From contig OX463778.1 in NCBI GenBank assembly GCA_949825025.1, positions 42,696,646-42,760,645 of the forward strand: a DNA stretch of 64,000 bases. The letters run 5' to 3'. The notes beneath the pieces were generated by a model. The model made no database searches. It was not told the DNA's origin and worked only from the letters and a program-made list of their open reading frames with translations. Both the position numbers and the translations under genes were made by a program. Shown here one piece after another: positions 45,701 to 58,633 of the stretch (positions within the stretch are counted from its first letter, which is position 1; every line of letters begins with the position of its first letter). This DNA is from Siphlonurus alternatus. Its lineage: Eukaryota; Arthropoda; Insecta; Ephemeroptera; Siphlonuridae.

Positions 45701-45979
45701 AGTGACACACAAATATTATTATAAATACTCACAGTCCTTATCATCTTTCGAGTAAGTTTCTTTGGTTATGATTTTGGCTTCACCTCCATCCTTCATACTG
45801 ATGCCCAGGTAGAGTTGAGTGAAGCGAGACATGATGACGGCATTCTTTGTCATGAAGGTGAACTGGACCTTTGGGAACATACCGGTGCTCTCAATAATCC
45901 TGGGGGACCGTTGTGTCCTCATGGTACCCGCAAACACGAGAGCAGCGTGAACCAATACAATAAGCAATACGATCTTCAT
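42601..45979 (-). CDS. Small secreted beta-trefoil-like (IL-1/FGF-like) protein, complete, four exons
   Basis: The exons in coding order are 45979-45733, 44753-44632, 43431-43299 and 42743-42601. They give 214 residues, with phases 1, 0, 1 agreeing throughout. Residues 1-18 are a strong signal peptide (MKIVLLIVLVHAALVFAG). The mature chain has three units in which a YhL-type strand pair is followed by a hydrophobic strand: YLGI (57-60), GYFLHM (109-114) with FFYLKSS (148-154), and GYVLSL (172-177) with LELHAT (184-189) and FQII (202-205). That spacing is what beta-trefoil cytokines of the IL-1/FGF type show. There is no cysteine, no transmembrane segment, and the tail is acidic. I do not recognise a named insect homologue; the fold is inferred by eye. 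It lies tail to tail with the takeout-like gene. Confidence 0.8.
43299..43431 (-). CDS. Beta-trefoil gene exon 3
   Basis: Acceptor TTTTTCTGCAG, entry phase 0, exit phase 1 at GAATG|GTGAGC. Encodes residues 124-168 with FFYLKSS. Confidence 0.82.
44010..44331. mobile_element. Foldback element family A, B-box subtype, copy 3
   Basis: It matches the 33386-33706 element over its whole length, including AATGGAGTATCG at the left end, GGGTTCGAATCC in the centre and TTTCTGCAATAAAAAAATTG at the right. It sits in the intron between exons 2 and 3 of the beta-trefoil gene. Confidence 0.85.
44632..44753 (-). CDS. Beta-trefoil gene exon 2
   Basis: Acceptor TTTTTTTGCAG, entry phase 1, exit phase 0 at CTCAAG|GTCAGT. 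Encodes residues 83-123 with FAVYYYN and GYFLHM. Confidence 0.82.
45733..45979 (-). CDS. Beta-trefoil gene exon 1 (signal peptide)
   Basis: ATG at 45979-45977, residues 1-82, exit phase 1 at GGACT|GTGAGT. A reading that runs through the donor ends at a stop soon after, which supports splicing. Confidence 0.87.
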
Positions 45980-46003
45980 GATTGAAGACCCGGTATTTTA
46001 TAC

Positions 46004-46035
46004 GATCTGAACGCTATGGCTATCGAACCTTATAA
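46004..46035 (-). promoter_or_regulatory. TATA box and initiator of the beta-trefoil gene
   Basis: On the minus strand TTATAAGG (complement of 46028-46035) is followed by TCAGATC (complement of 46004-46010). If transcription starts at the A of TCA (46008), the TATA is 27 bases upstream and the leader is about 29 bases before the ATG. This is standard arthropod core-promoter geometry. Confidence 0.6.
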
Positions 46036-46429
46036 GAACATATTTATTCATTCATGACACTGACACTATATAACCACTTCCTACTAAAACTTTCTGGTTC
46101 CGTTTACGTTATCAATAAAGTAATTTCCAACAAACGTCAAATATTAAGCAATAATGTACCGGTACCTACATCAACATTATAGCAGGAAAAAAATATAAAA
46201 AAGTACCACATTAAATTAAAAACAAAAACAAATAAATGTACATTGACGGATTGATTACGTTCGATTCTGACTAAATTTTTGGAATTTAGTCATAATTTGT
46301 CATAAGTTTATATGGTACATACGTAAATAGGAAGTAATACCATAATGTTGCTTCACATTCATAAAAACCTTAACCACTCTTGAACTGAAATTTGGGGTCA
46401 CTGCTGTGTAATGATGTTAAATGTGTTCT

Positions 46430-46751
46430 ATGGAGTATTGTCCTCAATTTTTTTTTATTGCAGAAATGGATAGAGGGTGCAAAGTTATGCTACCCTGATT
46501 TTTTTCAAATTTTTTAGAGACCTGGAACTATTTTTAAAAAATTATTGAAAGTTCTTTTTGTGACGTCACGCGGCGGCAAGTCCTATCTTTTTCTTAAGGA
46601 GCGGCGTCTCGTGACGTCACGAAAAGGACTTTCAATAATTTTTTAAAAATAGTTCCCGGGCTCTAAAAAATCTGAAAAAAAATCAGGGTAGCATGACTTT
46701 GCACCCTCTATCCATTTCTGCAATAAAAAAATTTGAGGACAATACTCTATT
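46430..46751. mobile_element. Foldback element family A, CRE subtype, copy 4
   Basis: It is nearly identical to the element at 33037-33358, with two TGACGTCA sites in the closing part of the arms. It lies about 400 bases upstream of the beta-trefoil start, outside the core promoter. Confidence 0.85.
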
Positions 46752-47035
46752 GTAATTTTATAACCTGCATCTGATTACCATTGTATATTTAATAGTTTAA
46801 TACTAAGCAAACAAATTGTTAATTTCATTTTTTTTTTTAATATATGTGAAAACCTGACGTCTGTGTCTATTGTTACAAGTTGCTAATATTCTAAAACTAA
46901 TCTTGTAAAAACAAATTTTTGTCATCTTTGCCATCTTGCCTAAAATTATCTAAAAAGTAAAAACTGACGCTCTCCGTTTTCGAGTTTTACAAACTCTTGT
47001 GGTGTATTGTAATATTTATTAGTCGATGTAAAGAG

Positions 47036-47240
47036 TCGTATAATATAATATAATATAATATAATATAATATAATATAATATAATATAATATAATATAATA
47101 TAATATAATATAATATAATATAATATAATATAATATAATATAATATAATATAATATAATATAATATAATATAATATAATATAATATAATATAATATAATA
47201 TAATATAATATAATATAATATAATATAATATAATATAATG
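47036..47240. repeat. (TATAA)n pentanucleotide array
   Basis: About 40 perfect TATAA units. It stays open in several minus-strand frames, giving artefactual ILYYI repeats. Confidence 0.97.
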
Positions 47241-48161
47241 TATGTGTATATCATATTTTGATTCCATCAGGCTAGATCACCTGCCCTTTTTTGAATACCA
47301 GTTGCGAAAGGATTTTTTTTCCCCCTAAAATAATGTTTTTTGTTTGAAGCGTTATTATTAATTAAATACATTTACAATGTGAGATAATCTGCACATGCAC
47401 TATTTTTTTTTTTTTTTTTTTTTTTTATGTTCACCGCTGTTCACTAATATACGTACAAGTTTTATCAGTTGTACGTAAAATGCTAGAATGTTAACATAGT
47501 CATTTAAAATGGAAAATATTTTTAAGTCTAAAATTAAAAAAAAAAAAAAAAAAGAATTCTTCACATTTTTTGATAGACACACCGGGCAGGTCAACTCTTA
47601 CACAAAAATGCAGTAATTAAGCTCCCGGTGGTCTCGTAATAATAAATTTCATGTCTACTTTCCAAGACAAGTTATTTTGTTTACGTGCTTTGTCTCATAA
47701 TGAACGTAATTTTTTCATAATTCACATTTTTTAACAAACTTCGTGCAGAATAAGAAAATACTAATAGAAGTACGTTGACACTATCTATACAGTATAATAT
47801 TATCTACATGACATGCAGTATACAGATTTATTTTATGCTTTTAGTTAGAAAACTCAATATTTTTATGCTACAAAATTACCTCTCTTTTTCATTCTCTTTT
47901 ACTCCAATAGTACATATTAAAATATTATTTGATATATTGATTTATTTTGTAAGTTATCTATAGTTTAAAATAAGCAACAGTATGCAGCTGACAATAGGCC
48001 TCATACACATTTTTTTTTATTTCCATTAAAAATATTTTTCCTACAAAACTGCTTTTAACTATAATACAATTAAATGCAAGAGCGGCGTATACTTTCTCAT
48101 ATTTAAAGTTAATCTCAAATTAGGGAAAACTAACCATCCTTACACTCTTTGAAAAATAAAG

Positions 48162-48204
<43 letters not shown>

Positions 48205-48449
48205 GGATAATATTTTAATTTTTACATTCAAAATTTCAATTGCAAATTGAATCTTTATTGGAGCGCCCTGCATGGTAGTTTTACGCAGAGTGTATATTAT
48301 AATCTTATTATATAATATATTATATTACATGGTGTAAATTCGATTGATTTGAATGATATATTGACATATATATTTTAATATTATCATAAACTTTAATTAT
48401 ACTTAATACATATATTAATATATAGAGATATATAACTTAATTTTACTTC

Positions 48450-48451
<2 letters not shown>

Positions 48452-48498
<47 letters not shown>
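48452..48498. repeat. Poly(A) run
   Basis: Uninterrupted run of 47 A. Confidence 0.95.
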
Positions 48499-48500
<2 letters not shown>

Positions 48501-49594
48501 GCCTTGAACATATTATAATCGACAAAATTACCCTGAATTGCGCAGAAAATATGCAATAATAACACTTAAATATAGACGCGATATGAGTGATATCTTTTTT
48601 CTTAAGAAGTTAATCGAATGGAAAATTCCCTGAAATTCTGGCTGAGCTCAATCTAAATTTACTAGCAAGACAAAACAGATCATCTCCCCCTTTCTACATA
48701 TGTACCAAACCCAAGAATTAATATTGATAAATATGTTTTTATTTCCAGAGTTCAATCATTTTGCAACGAACTGTACAGTAAATACAAGCTTGACATTTTC
48801 CATCAATCTTCGCAAGAAATTGCAAGGATATAATTATGTAAATAACTCAAATGCATGCTTACATCATGCTCTATAAATATAATGTATTATATGTTACCAA
48901 GATTTTAGTTACATAATAATTTTTGTAGGTGTGTATTTTAACTAAGAATTTGTATGAACTATTGTATATTCTTTATAATCGGATTACTTAACCTGTATTC
49001 TGTTTTTTGAATAAATATAAAAAATAAAAATAAAAAATATGTAAGTATGTACAGTACAATATACCAGAAAAAGAGAAAAAGAAAATAAGTCATTAAGGAC
49101 TTTAAGGAGTATAGCTATTATAAATTTATTGTCTAATTTAGAGTGACACAAAAAATCAAAATATGGTTGGGTTTTCCAAGAAATATTTGCTTGCCTTAAA
49201 CCACAATCTTAATTTTTATTGAAAATTATCAAAGGAAGTATTTAGCTGCATGAAACATTCAGGTATAGAAAAATGTTGAAAAATTAGCTGTACATATTTG
49301 TTAAAAACTTCTTAGAAACACTTGATCATTGAAACCACACACTATAATAGCCACACGTATTTATCTTCCAGTGAGATAAAAAAATATGCATGGTAATAAT
49401 TTACCCTGAATTGCCCTGATGATCATATAAGGGATAATTATTACCAGTTATTTATTTATAACTTAATTGTTTCAATTGGATACATTTTTTGTATAATATA
49501 ATAATCACATACATAATAATGTATGCTATATAGCTGTTTTGTTAAAAAGGTGTAAACATACGTACGTGTTCAATAAACAAACGAACGAACAAAC

Positions 49595-49620
49595 GATAAA
49601 TAAATAAATAAATAAACAAA

Positions 49621-49671
<51 letters not shown>

Positions 49672-49688
49672 ACAAATGAATAAACAAA

Positions 49689-49771
<83 letters not shown>

Positions 49772-49773
49772 AT
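49595..49773. repeat. (AAAT)n tetranucleotide array
   Basis: About 45 AAAT units with a few AAAC variants, the complement-strand counterpart of the array at 3998-4179. Confidence 0.97.
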
Positions 49774-50865
49774 ATTGTAACAGAAAAATTTCATTGACAT
49801 TCATTCTTACAAATTTATAAGTTCAAATTATATTTTCTATTTTCTTTGGGATAAAATATACATTGCATAAATTTTTATCTTATCACTGAAGATAAAACCA
49901 CAAAGACGAACGGATGGACGGAGAAGCTACAAGTAAAACTAGGATACTTTGTGGGTTTTGATGTCTTATACTTGAAGCACATGGCAAAGTCGGCGCGATT
50001 CTCCCGGTTGTCGGTGGTGAAAACGATTCCTGTCGTGGCCGCAACATCCTATACATAGGGGCAGTGTGGTCGGGATAAGCACGAACCATTTGACCGGGGG
50101 CCGGCTATTGGGGGAGGTTTCTTCGCCCTGAGTGCTAACCGCAGCTCATCACGTGGGTGAAGAATGCAGACGACCGGATGCCGAGGGGCCAATATTTATT
50201 GCATGCGTTTATTTTACTCGTCACATTTTTTTTATATTTCCTACTTTTTTTTTTTTTTTTTTAATAATTGTTACAATAAAAATTCTTTATACTTGAATTT
50301 ATCAATCATATTGTAACTTTACGATTAGCATCATTATAATATGTACATAAACGTTTGTAAAAAGTAACAAGGAAATTGTGTTTCTTTGAAATATTGAACC
50401 AGGAAAAATGATTTATTCGGGGAAATTCTCAATATTTATTCTTTCAGTATATAATGTAGCAATTAAATATATATATATATATATAACGAATAAGGTGTAC
50501 GAATTACATGCAACTAATATCAATAATAAATAATACAATAACTTCATATATATATGAATTGGAAAAGGGGTGTAATATTTAAAATTCTGGGGTGGCATAT
50601 ATTATATATGTCATGCATGTATAATAATTATATTTTATAAGGGCCATAAATCAGAAAAAAATATAACATGGTTCCATATATATACAACGTAATTAATGAA
50701 AAGAATATAAAGCTTTATGTAATATATATATTTGTGTATAATTAATTATATACTAATGTGATATTTTTTATTTTATATCGTCATCACGCAGCTAGCATAT
50801 AAAATATTATATAATAATATTATAAATATAATATATGCAATTATAAAGGTTTAAAGGTTTATTAA

Positions 50866-51104
50866 TTTAAAGGAGGGGGACCGCTTCAGCTTTTATATTT
50901 TTAATGTTTTATAAATAATGTCAAACTTACTTGTGCACCAAAAAAAAAAAAAAAAATACTAAAAATAGTCACCAACCTCTGCTGAACTGTGGTGGAAGGC
51001 GCGGAGGGTGGTGACCATGTTTTTGGTGCACAAGTATGTAAGTGTGAACATTATTTATAAAACGTTAAAAATATAAAAACTGAGGCGGTTCTTCTCCTTT
51101 AAAC
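50866..51104. mobile_element. Foldback MITE
   Basis: The arms share TTTAAAGGAG, TTTTATATTTTTAA, GTTTTATAAATAATGT and ACTTGTGCACCAAAAA, in inverted order at the two sides. The centre holds a non-palindromic AACCTCTGCTGAACTG part. No coding capacity. Confidence 0.75.
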
Positions 51105-52299
51105 AAAAGTTTGTCTTTGCCTCGACTCATATACGCCGCGGTGTCTATAACATATTTATACTCTCCAACTATTATTTTAAGAAAAAAAAAATAATAATAC
51201 ACATGTCATATAGGAAATATGTAATATAATTTTATTTTATGGAACCTCATCATTATTATAAGGGCCCGGATTTCCAGTTTTTCAAAGTGAAATTTCCAGC
51301 ACTGAATTCATCAGTCGATTTTTTCCCCAAAATCAGTCCTCAATTTTTTCAAAAAAAAAAGTCGAAAACAGCTCTAGCTAGTTCATCACTTTCAGTTTCC
51401 AATTTCCATGCAGTATAAAACCCATTTTTCTTAATATTTTACCTCTACCGGTCTTTTGACCATTTTAAGATCACAAATATAATTACTATAAATTAATGCT
51501 TCTTTGATAAAAAAAAAATACTGTCAAGATATTTTGATAAAGTTAAAGTACCATTAATTAATACCATTATCATATATGGGCATGCATGCAGTGAAAAAAA
51601 TTCGTGAAACACCATCAATGGGTATCAAGATGGAGGAGTGAAAAATAATAATGCAAAACATTTAATTACAATTTTTATCACGAAAAACATGTTTTCTAGA
51701 CAAAACTGCGTTTTTCGAGTTTTATAAATAAACTGGACAAAGTTTATAAAAAAACTATATATATATTAGAAAAAACTGAAACAGTACTATTAAAGTATAG
51801 TATTAATACTTTATAAAATCAGTTTTTTCCAGTCCAAATAACTTTTTTGCATTTTTGGCAATGAAACTTCATGATTCGTGAACATTTGAAGTCAGATTCA
51901 ATATAGAATGTTAATAATTACTTATTTGCAATACTGGTAAAACTGGACATGCGGGCCCTACTCATCATATAAAACTTAGTTTATAATTATTTTAAAAGAT
52001 GGCGTCACTAGTCATAATTCAAATAAGTATTTTTTCCTTGTTTGGTTCCCGCTAGACAGACAGGCTGCTACTTTACCTCCGAGAGTGCGAGACAGGTTGA
52101 ATTGAATCATATAGGAAATACCGCGGCTGGGGAAAGGATCACCGCACCGCGCACCTCTTTACCTTTCTCACTGCGGCGGCTCCTTAATTCTCCCATCGCT
52201 CCAGTATGTAATTACTGACAATATAAGTTGTTAGCGACGCCGGTCGGTAGTATAAAGTTTGCGCTCTCTACGGATAGCGATGTCATTCTACCTGTAACA

Positions 52300-52541
52300 A
52301 TGGGCTTATCTGTGCGACAACAACAACAATTAGGTGCTGTGGTGCTTGTTTTAATATATTGTTTTTATATTAAACCGTGCAGTGGACAAGGTATTGTTAA
52401 TTATTGTCATCAATATACATTTATAACAACAAATTCATCTCGACTTCAATTAACACGTGAAATAAGTAAAAGAGATTATGCCATAAATGATAAATTCAAG
52501 AGTGTTCATTGTTGCGCTAAAGGGTACCGCAGTATTGAATG
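52300..52541 (+). CDS. First coding exon of an Ig-domain secreted or surface protein (partial)
   Basis: ATG 52300 starts a frame with a glutamine-rich lead, then a hydrophobic signal segment (VVLVLIYCFYIKPCSG, about residues 14-29). An extracellular segment with one N-glycosylation sequon (TNSS) follows. Near its end FKSVHCCAKGYRSIEW has the form of the B-strand cysteine and C-strand tryptophan of an immunoglobulin-like domain. The exon ends in phase 2 at GAATG|GTAAGT, splitting the Trp codon, so the rest of the domain must come from a later exon that I could not identify. A short upstream ORF begins at 52280. The gene may be a receptor or a secreted Ig protein; I cannot name it. Confidence 0.7.
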
Positions 52542-54640
52542 GTAAGTTCATATTATTTTTACTAATATTCTTTATTATTATATAAATAAATTTTTATACA
52601 TTTAATTAAGTGACATTTCATATGCATGACTCAAATAAAACATCCTACATGTATGTACTTGTATTTAACTTAAGAGTGAAAGTAAACATGATCCCAAATG
52701 TACGGAGAAGAGAAGTGCGCAAACATTATAATATGTCGTCATGCATATGCATTCAGTATATTATACTGTGTAGGAAATTCGCAGGAAAGAACAGCATGTG
52801 TATATTATACTCTCTTTATTATAGTGTGTGGTGATAACCCAAACTTGAGAAGTGTACTACACACACATCGTAAAGAGATAATGTAGAAAGATAATGTTTT
52901 ACGTATAAAGGTGTTCTAAGAATTCATGTATATTAAATTAAAATAAATATAATATGTTTCCTATTATATAATATACTACACAATAAATTGATATTCATCA
53001 TTAAAAAATTATAACAATCACATATATTTTACTTTTATTAATTCATAGAATTGCATGAAATTCTATTTTTTTTTTAAATATATTTGTATTCATTTCAATT
53101 TCTTGGATATTTTTAAAATTTAAAAATTAAATACGTTCAAAGTATAGATTTTATTTTTTAAATGACACAATAGTTAAATATATCAATTATGTGAACGCGA
53201 TGTAAATAAAAAAAAAAAACTTTATGATTTCCACCTAACTGCCTTATTATTATTATATATTTTACTACGTTGTTTTAATACAAAGTATAATGTCACGTAC
53301 GTATGTAGTTTTAGAACATTTTAAAATTTTAATTTAACAATGCTTACAAATTTGTCATATTCGTTTTTGTATTGTTGTTGCTAATTTGGTCACACGGTGT
53401 GCCGGCAATTGTTGCCTCCCACCGTGCGGTGTATGCGGGGATAGAGTCGAGGGCCCGTTATTAGCGCGCCAGCACACATGATCTGACCGCCACTTCCTTC
53501 CTCTATCATTCTCAGAATGAAATTATAGCCAGCCCCCTGGCACGCAATGTTGCTTGCCACAGCTCCTGCATGCCTGCTTTTACGCTGCTGTATTACCTTT
53601 TAGCTCACACACAATATCGTCAATATTATATACGAGGAAATACAACGAGGAAAATTATTTCACCATTCCGTTAACCATGCAGAATTTTAAATTCTTAGTA
53701 ATAAAAATTATAATAAAATAATCATTTTGTATGATTAATATCATCATCTTGATGAAAAATGAACTGGTTAAATTTTATAAGCTTTACTAAAAGTTGAAAA
53801 ATCACATAATTATCCTCTTTTAAATTATAGATCTTGAAGTATAATTTTAGAATACATTATATGTGAGAATTCAATTGATATTATCCTACCGTTTAGTAAA
53901 GAATGTGTATTTTTTATTTGCAAGAGTTTTATGCACGAGTACACTAATTCATAATACTAATATACCATGCTATATGCATCAGGTAATGATTGTAGGATAA
54001 GATAAGGCATTGTTTTTACTGAAAGAAACATTAAGTTGTTGTTGATTGTAACTAATGATATTATAGTTTCACTGGATGAACAATTTATTGCTATATAATC
54101 TATTTATTCAATATATTGTATAGTAATAATAATAAAAAGAAAAGAAAAAAAACGTTACGATTGAAGCGTCAAAATTTCAAAGTTGATACACGATAAAATT
54201 TGTAAAATACGGCCGTGATGGAACTATTAGAAAATAATGTTATATCAAAAGGCCCATTCATCGCGCGGTTACCGAAATTAATTACAAATTATATTAACTT
54301 TACATCTAGGGTGTTTTGTTGTTTTGCAATCCATAATCTATAATTTATCACACTCTAGTTGAAATATAGCTGAAAAAACAAAAACAAAATCTTAATTACG
54401 TTGGAACATTTTGTATATATACAATTAAAGTGGTCAAATTTTAAGTCAAAAGTAAAAAAAATAATAAACTTTTTTCTCCATTATATTAATTGTTCCTTTT
54501 ATAAAATAAATAACAGTCGAGTGGTTATAATAGCGTGCAATGGTGTCACTGCAGACACTGCATCAGTGCGGCATCCAATCTTACATTTCTTGGAGATGGC
54601 CATAAAGATATTTCTCTCATTTCACAAAATTTTATAAATG

Positions 54641-54672
<32 letters not shown>

Positions 54673-57600
54673 GTGTTAGATCTTATATAATATTATATTT
54701 AAGTTCCAGCGAATCAGGAAAAAGCCTTAAAAATAATTTGTTTTGCATTCTGAGAATAAAATATCGATTAATTTGATTCGGTTTTAGATATCTTCCAAAC
54801 AGCAACCGAAGAAGTAATGAAAAAAAAATTTAATTAATTTTGAAAACAGGTGATAAAATATTTCGTAATATAATTAACTCACAACTAAAATAATAATAAA
54901 AAAAATAATACGACGCGTGTTGGGAAAAAAATAATATATAATATAGACAGTTCACTTTATACCCCAATAATTAAATGACAGAATAAATCAATTTTAAAGT
55001 ACGTAAAGATAAGTTTCAATTACAATAATAACCAATATATATACAGTTCACAAAGTTTCGATTCCTCATGCAGAGAAGGCGGCAGTATAGTGCATACATC
55101 ACTCCTCCATGTGCAACAGGTTAAATTACTTGTTATGGCTGCTACCGTGGCAATTTACTACCAGAGAATGATGAACTCTATGCAACGGTAATGATGTTTC
55201 TGTGTAAAACAAATCTTACTCTTTTGTTTTTTTATGTTTTTATATATTGCTACATCCGAACAATAAGAAGTAAATTAGTAGATTAGTACACTCGAAAACA
55301 TACAAGTAAAATTTCATTTGTATTTTTTTACAACATAATATTGATGCTCGGATTTGATTCTGAATGGATATTAACTTTTTATTTGAAATGAAATTTTTCA
55401 TCAGAATATGGAATTATGCTTGAGAATATAAATTATTTGATTAAAAATGAATAAAAGGATATAAAAAAAAATGGTGCACGTAAAATCGATGCTGATATGA
55501 ACTGTTGGTAACTCAGCCCTAAAAAATAAAAATAAATACCCAACATTAAATTTTTTTGTGACAAATTAAGTTCGTCTCCTGACAGCTCTCATATAAGAAT
55601 ACATTTGTTAAATTACATTTTCTTTTAGTTAATTTTATCTGCCTAACAAAATATTGGAAATAAAAACTTTCAACCGTACGATATAATAAATTTGCGATAT
55701 TCTACTATAATATTTTTGGTACTGCATTTTCAACATTTACCGTGTCTTTTTTTTAACTCTTAGTTATAACTTTGAATGTACAAAGCACAGAATTATTACA
55801 AATAACAATTTTAAAATCTGAAAAAATAATTTTGACTGAAACAACTTAGTTCGTGCCATGCACTCAATGTAAATAATAGAGCTATTGATGTAATAGTAAA
55901 ATTTAAATATCTCTATCAATTATAATAATACACATGATAATATGGATGAAAATTCAGTAAAAAAGTGTTGATATTCTGATGAAATAAAGAAAATGATGAG
56001 TAATTATGATAAATATCCGGTCAGTAGGGTGAGATATCAATATGCCCATTGGCAATTTAAATAGCATCCAGACATTTATATATTTTGTATAAAAAATGTT
56101 GATTTTTTTTCTAAGAATTTATGCATGAAATATCGGCAGGTCTAGGGAATCTACAGGTGCCAGTAAACCTGTATTTTATTTTACATCTCACGTAGGAGAA
56201 ATTAAAATGTTGAACGGCGGTAGCGCTCGTGGCGGCAAGTAAGCTTGTCTCGTTGATTACAACAGTAAAAGGTCAGACAGATTGTTTCGATGCCTGTGGT
56301 CCTCCCTTTTATAATATTCTTCTCATTTCTCAAAGTTTCGACGTTTTAACTTATAAAAATTACAAAGAAATAAAAACTTTTGTTCTTTTCTGTATCATTT
56401 TATAAGAATTTGAAAAATGTTTAATAGCTATAAAAGAATTCACTTAAAAAAACAAAAAAGGTTTCGAACGATATATATATAAAGTTAATATTTTTTAATA
56501 ATGTCGTTGTCATGTGAAAATGACAGAGAAAGAAGATTGTTTTCAGTAAGTTTTTGTAAAAAAAAAAAAGTTAGACTATTTTTTTCTCTTTATTTTGTTG
56601 TCTCTAACTAAGGTATAATAAAAGGCGAAGATTGTTTCGGAGAAAAGTGGTACCACCTATTAAATCATAATTATACCTGGAAAACTGCCTGGTCACGTGA
56701 CTCGCGACAATTACAGCCATGCAAGGCTTTGAAAAATGAAATAAAAATCTCTCGCACTAAGTTCTGCGTCGGACTGTTTTCTTGAGAAATACCAGTATTT
56801 AGCGGAATTATTAACACGCGAAACTAGTGGACATAGCAGCTAATTGCAGTTATAATTACTACCAGAAGCCTTGTGGGTTAACCGCAAATTACAAAACAAA
56901 TGTCACTCGCCATAATACCACAAAGAGAGGAAGAGAGAAAAGTTAAAAAAGAGAGAGAAGAACTACGCAAATTATCTTTAAAATTTACTAAAATGTTGTT
57001 AATGTTGCTCAATTTAATAACCTTTCTTTTCTGTAGGCTATAATTTTGTTGTAACAGGATTTGAACTCTGGTGCTAATTTGTTGTTTTACCAAAGCTTAA
57101 AAACTTTTTTAACATTTCATATTTTAGTTTAACTTTTTTTTTGTTTTATATTTTTCTATGTAAAGTTGATATAAATGAATTTATAAAAAAAAAAAAAAAA
57201 AAATGGGAAATTAATTCTATGGTCAGAGGATAATTATTATATAGTGAAACACAATACCGTGAAACGAACAGTTTTGTTCATATATACATCATGTATAATA
57301 TAGGAACGTGAACATTCCAACATTGCTGTGATAAAGGTTTAAATATAGGTAAAAATTTATTCTGATAATTACTTAACATGCAATAATATTATTAATAATA
57401 ATTTGAGGTATAAGAAAGTATTACAGGAATCTTGATTGAGACGTATATTGTTTTATAATTATTTTATATCCATGCATCGTATAGTATTCAAAATAGTTGT
57501 GGGTGGTTGTAATTTGTTGACATGCCATAAAAATAAAAATGTTTTAACACGTATAATATTATATATATGAAAAACATACATGCAGTATTAATAAACCACA

Positions 57601-58583
57601 AGTTATTTTTGTTTCGCAATTAAAAATTACCTAGAATATTATAATCTTTTGAGATGAGAGATCTGTTTCAAATATTTTAATATTCTTGCGTTAAAAATTC
57701 AGGACATCATTTGAAATGAACATTAATTTTGTTTAACAACTGTTTCGAATTTATCTTGGAAATTTATCCATTTATCATTAATTTTAAACTGTTGTACTAA
57801 AATAAAGTCTACAGAATTGATTTATAAATGTTTGCTAGTTCAACAATTAAATTCCATGAAACAACCAAATCACACTGAGCAAGCTTTGAATTAGTTTAGT
57901 TTCATTATTTTGTTTACAATTAGTTTCAAAGAGAATTGGTTTAAAATAAATATTTTTCATAACATTTTAAGTTTAGAAGTATTTTATATTTTTAATAAAC
58001 TTTGTTACATTGTCTTAAAAAAGCTTATTATTCTTCTTAAATTTCATGTGTGTCATTCAATATTCGAATATTTTTAATTAAAACTTAAACAAAATATTTC
58101 TATTTTTCATTAAATTTTAAGTAAAATGTTTGATTATTAAATTTGCAATCTTCTACAATAAGTATTGCTCAAAATAAAATGTTAGTTCGAACATTCTCTA
58201 ATGTCATGATTTGAAAATTAGCATTTTATACACTGCATAATTAATTGAAGTTGTCAATGATTACAAATATTATATTATGCAATTATCGGTCAAAGAAGAG
58301 TGGAGCTTATATGGCAGATGCATATGTCCATAATCAAGTTGTATGACATGCGCAGTTCAAACATATTTATTTATTCAAATCCATCGTTGCTTCGTAACTA
58401 TTTTACAAACAATATGTCATATTGTTTTTGTTGATGCTTCCTATGTATTTATAATCTAAATGTAGATATTACGTGCTATTATATGGATTTTATTATATAA
58501 AATAAAATTAAAAAGCAAATAAAATAATAATATCATTATTTTTTTAAAAAATAATAAATTAATTGTAGAGCTATAATTTTGTA

Positions 58584-58633
58584 CTCGATACCAAGGTGTA
58601 TAGAGGTTTATCTCTATACACCTTGCTCGATAC
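58584..58633. mobile_element. 34-bp hairpin with 8-bp target duplication (hAT-like remnant)
   Basis: The perfect inverted repeats CAAGGTGTATAGAG (58592-58605) and CTCTATACACCTTG (58612-58625) surround a 6-base loop. They are flanked on both sides by the direct repeat CTCGATAC (58584-58591 and 58626-58633). An 8-base duplication is the signature of hAT-type insertion. The element is essentially two terminal repeats with almost nothing between. Confidence 0.75.

Larger units (their letters stand above)
46752..52200. other. AT-rich intergenic region with long simple repeats
   Basis: It holds (TATAA)n at 47036-47240, (AAT)n at 48165-48202, a 47-A run at 48452-48498, (AAAT)n at 49595-49773, a GC-richer unrecognised patch at 49960-50200 and a foldback at 50866-51104. 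GC content rises at 52040-52200, just before the Ig-like gene, which may be its promoter. No gene was recognised. Confidence 0.55.

Noticed and set aside
46946..47267. Minus-strand frames with ILYYI repeats
   Set aside because: Translation of the (TATAA)n array.
49883..50089. Minus-strand frame in a GC-richer patch near 50 kb
   Set aside because: Low-similarity proline/serine-rich reading with no splice support.
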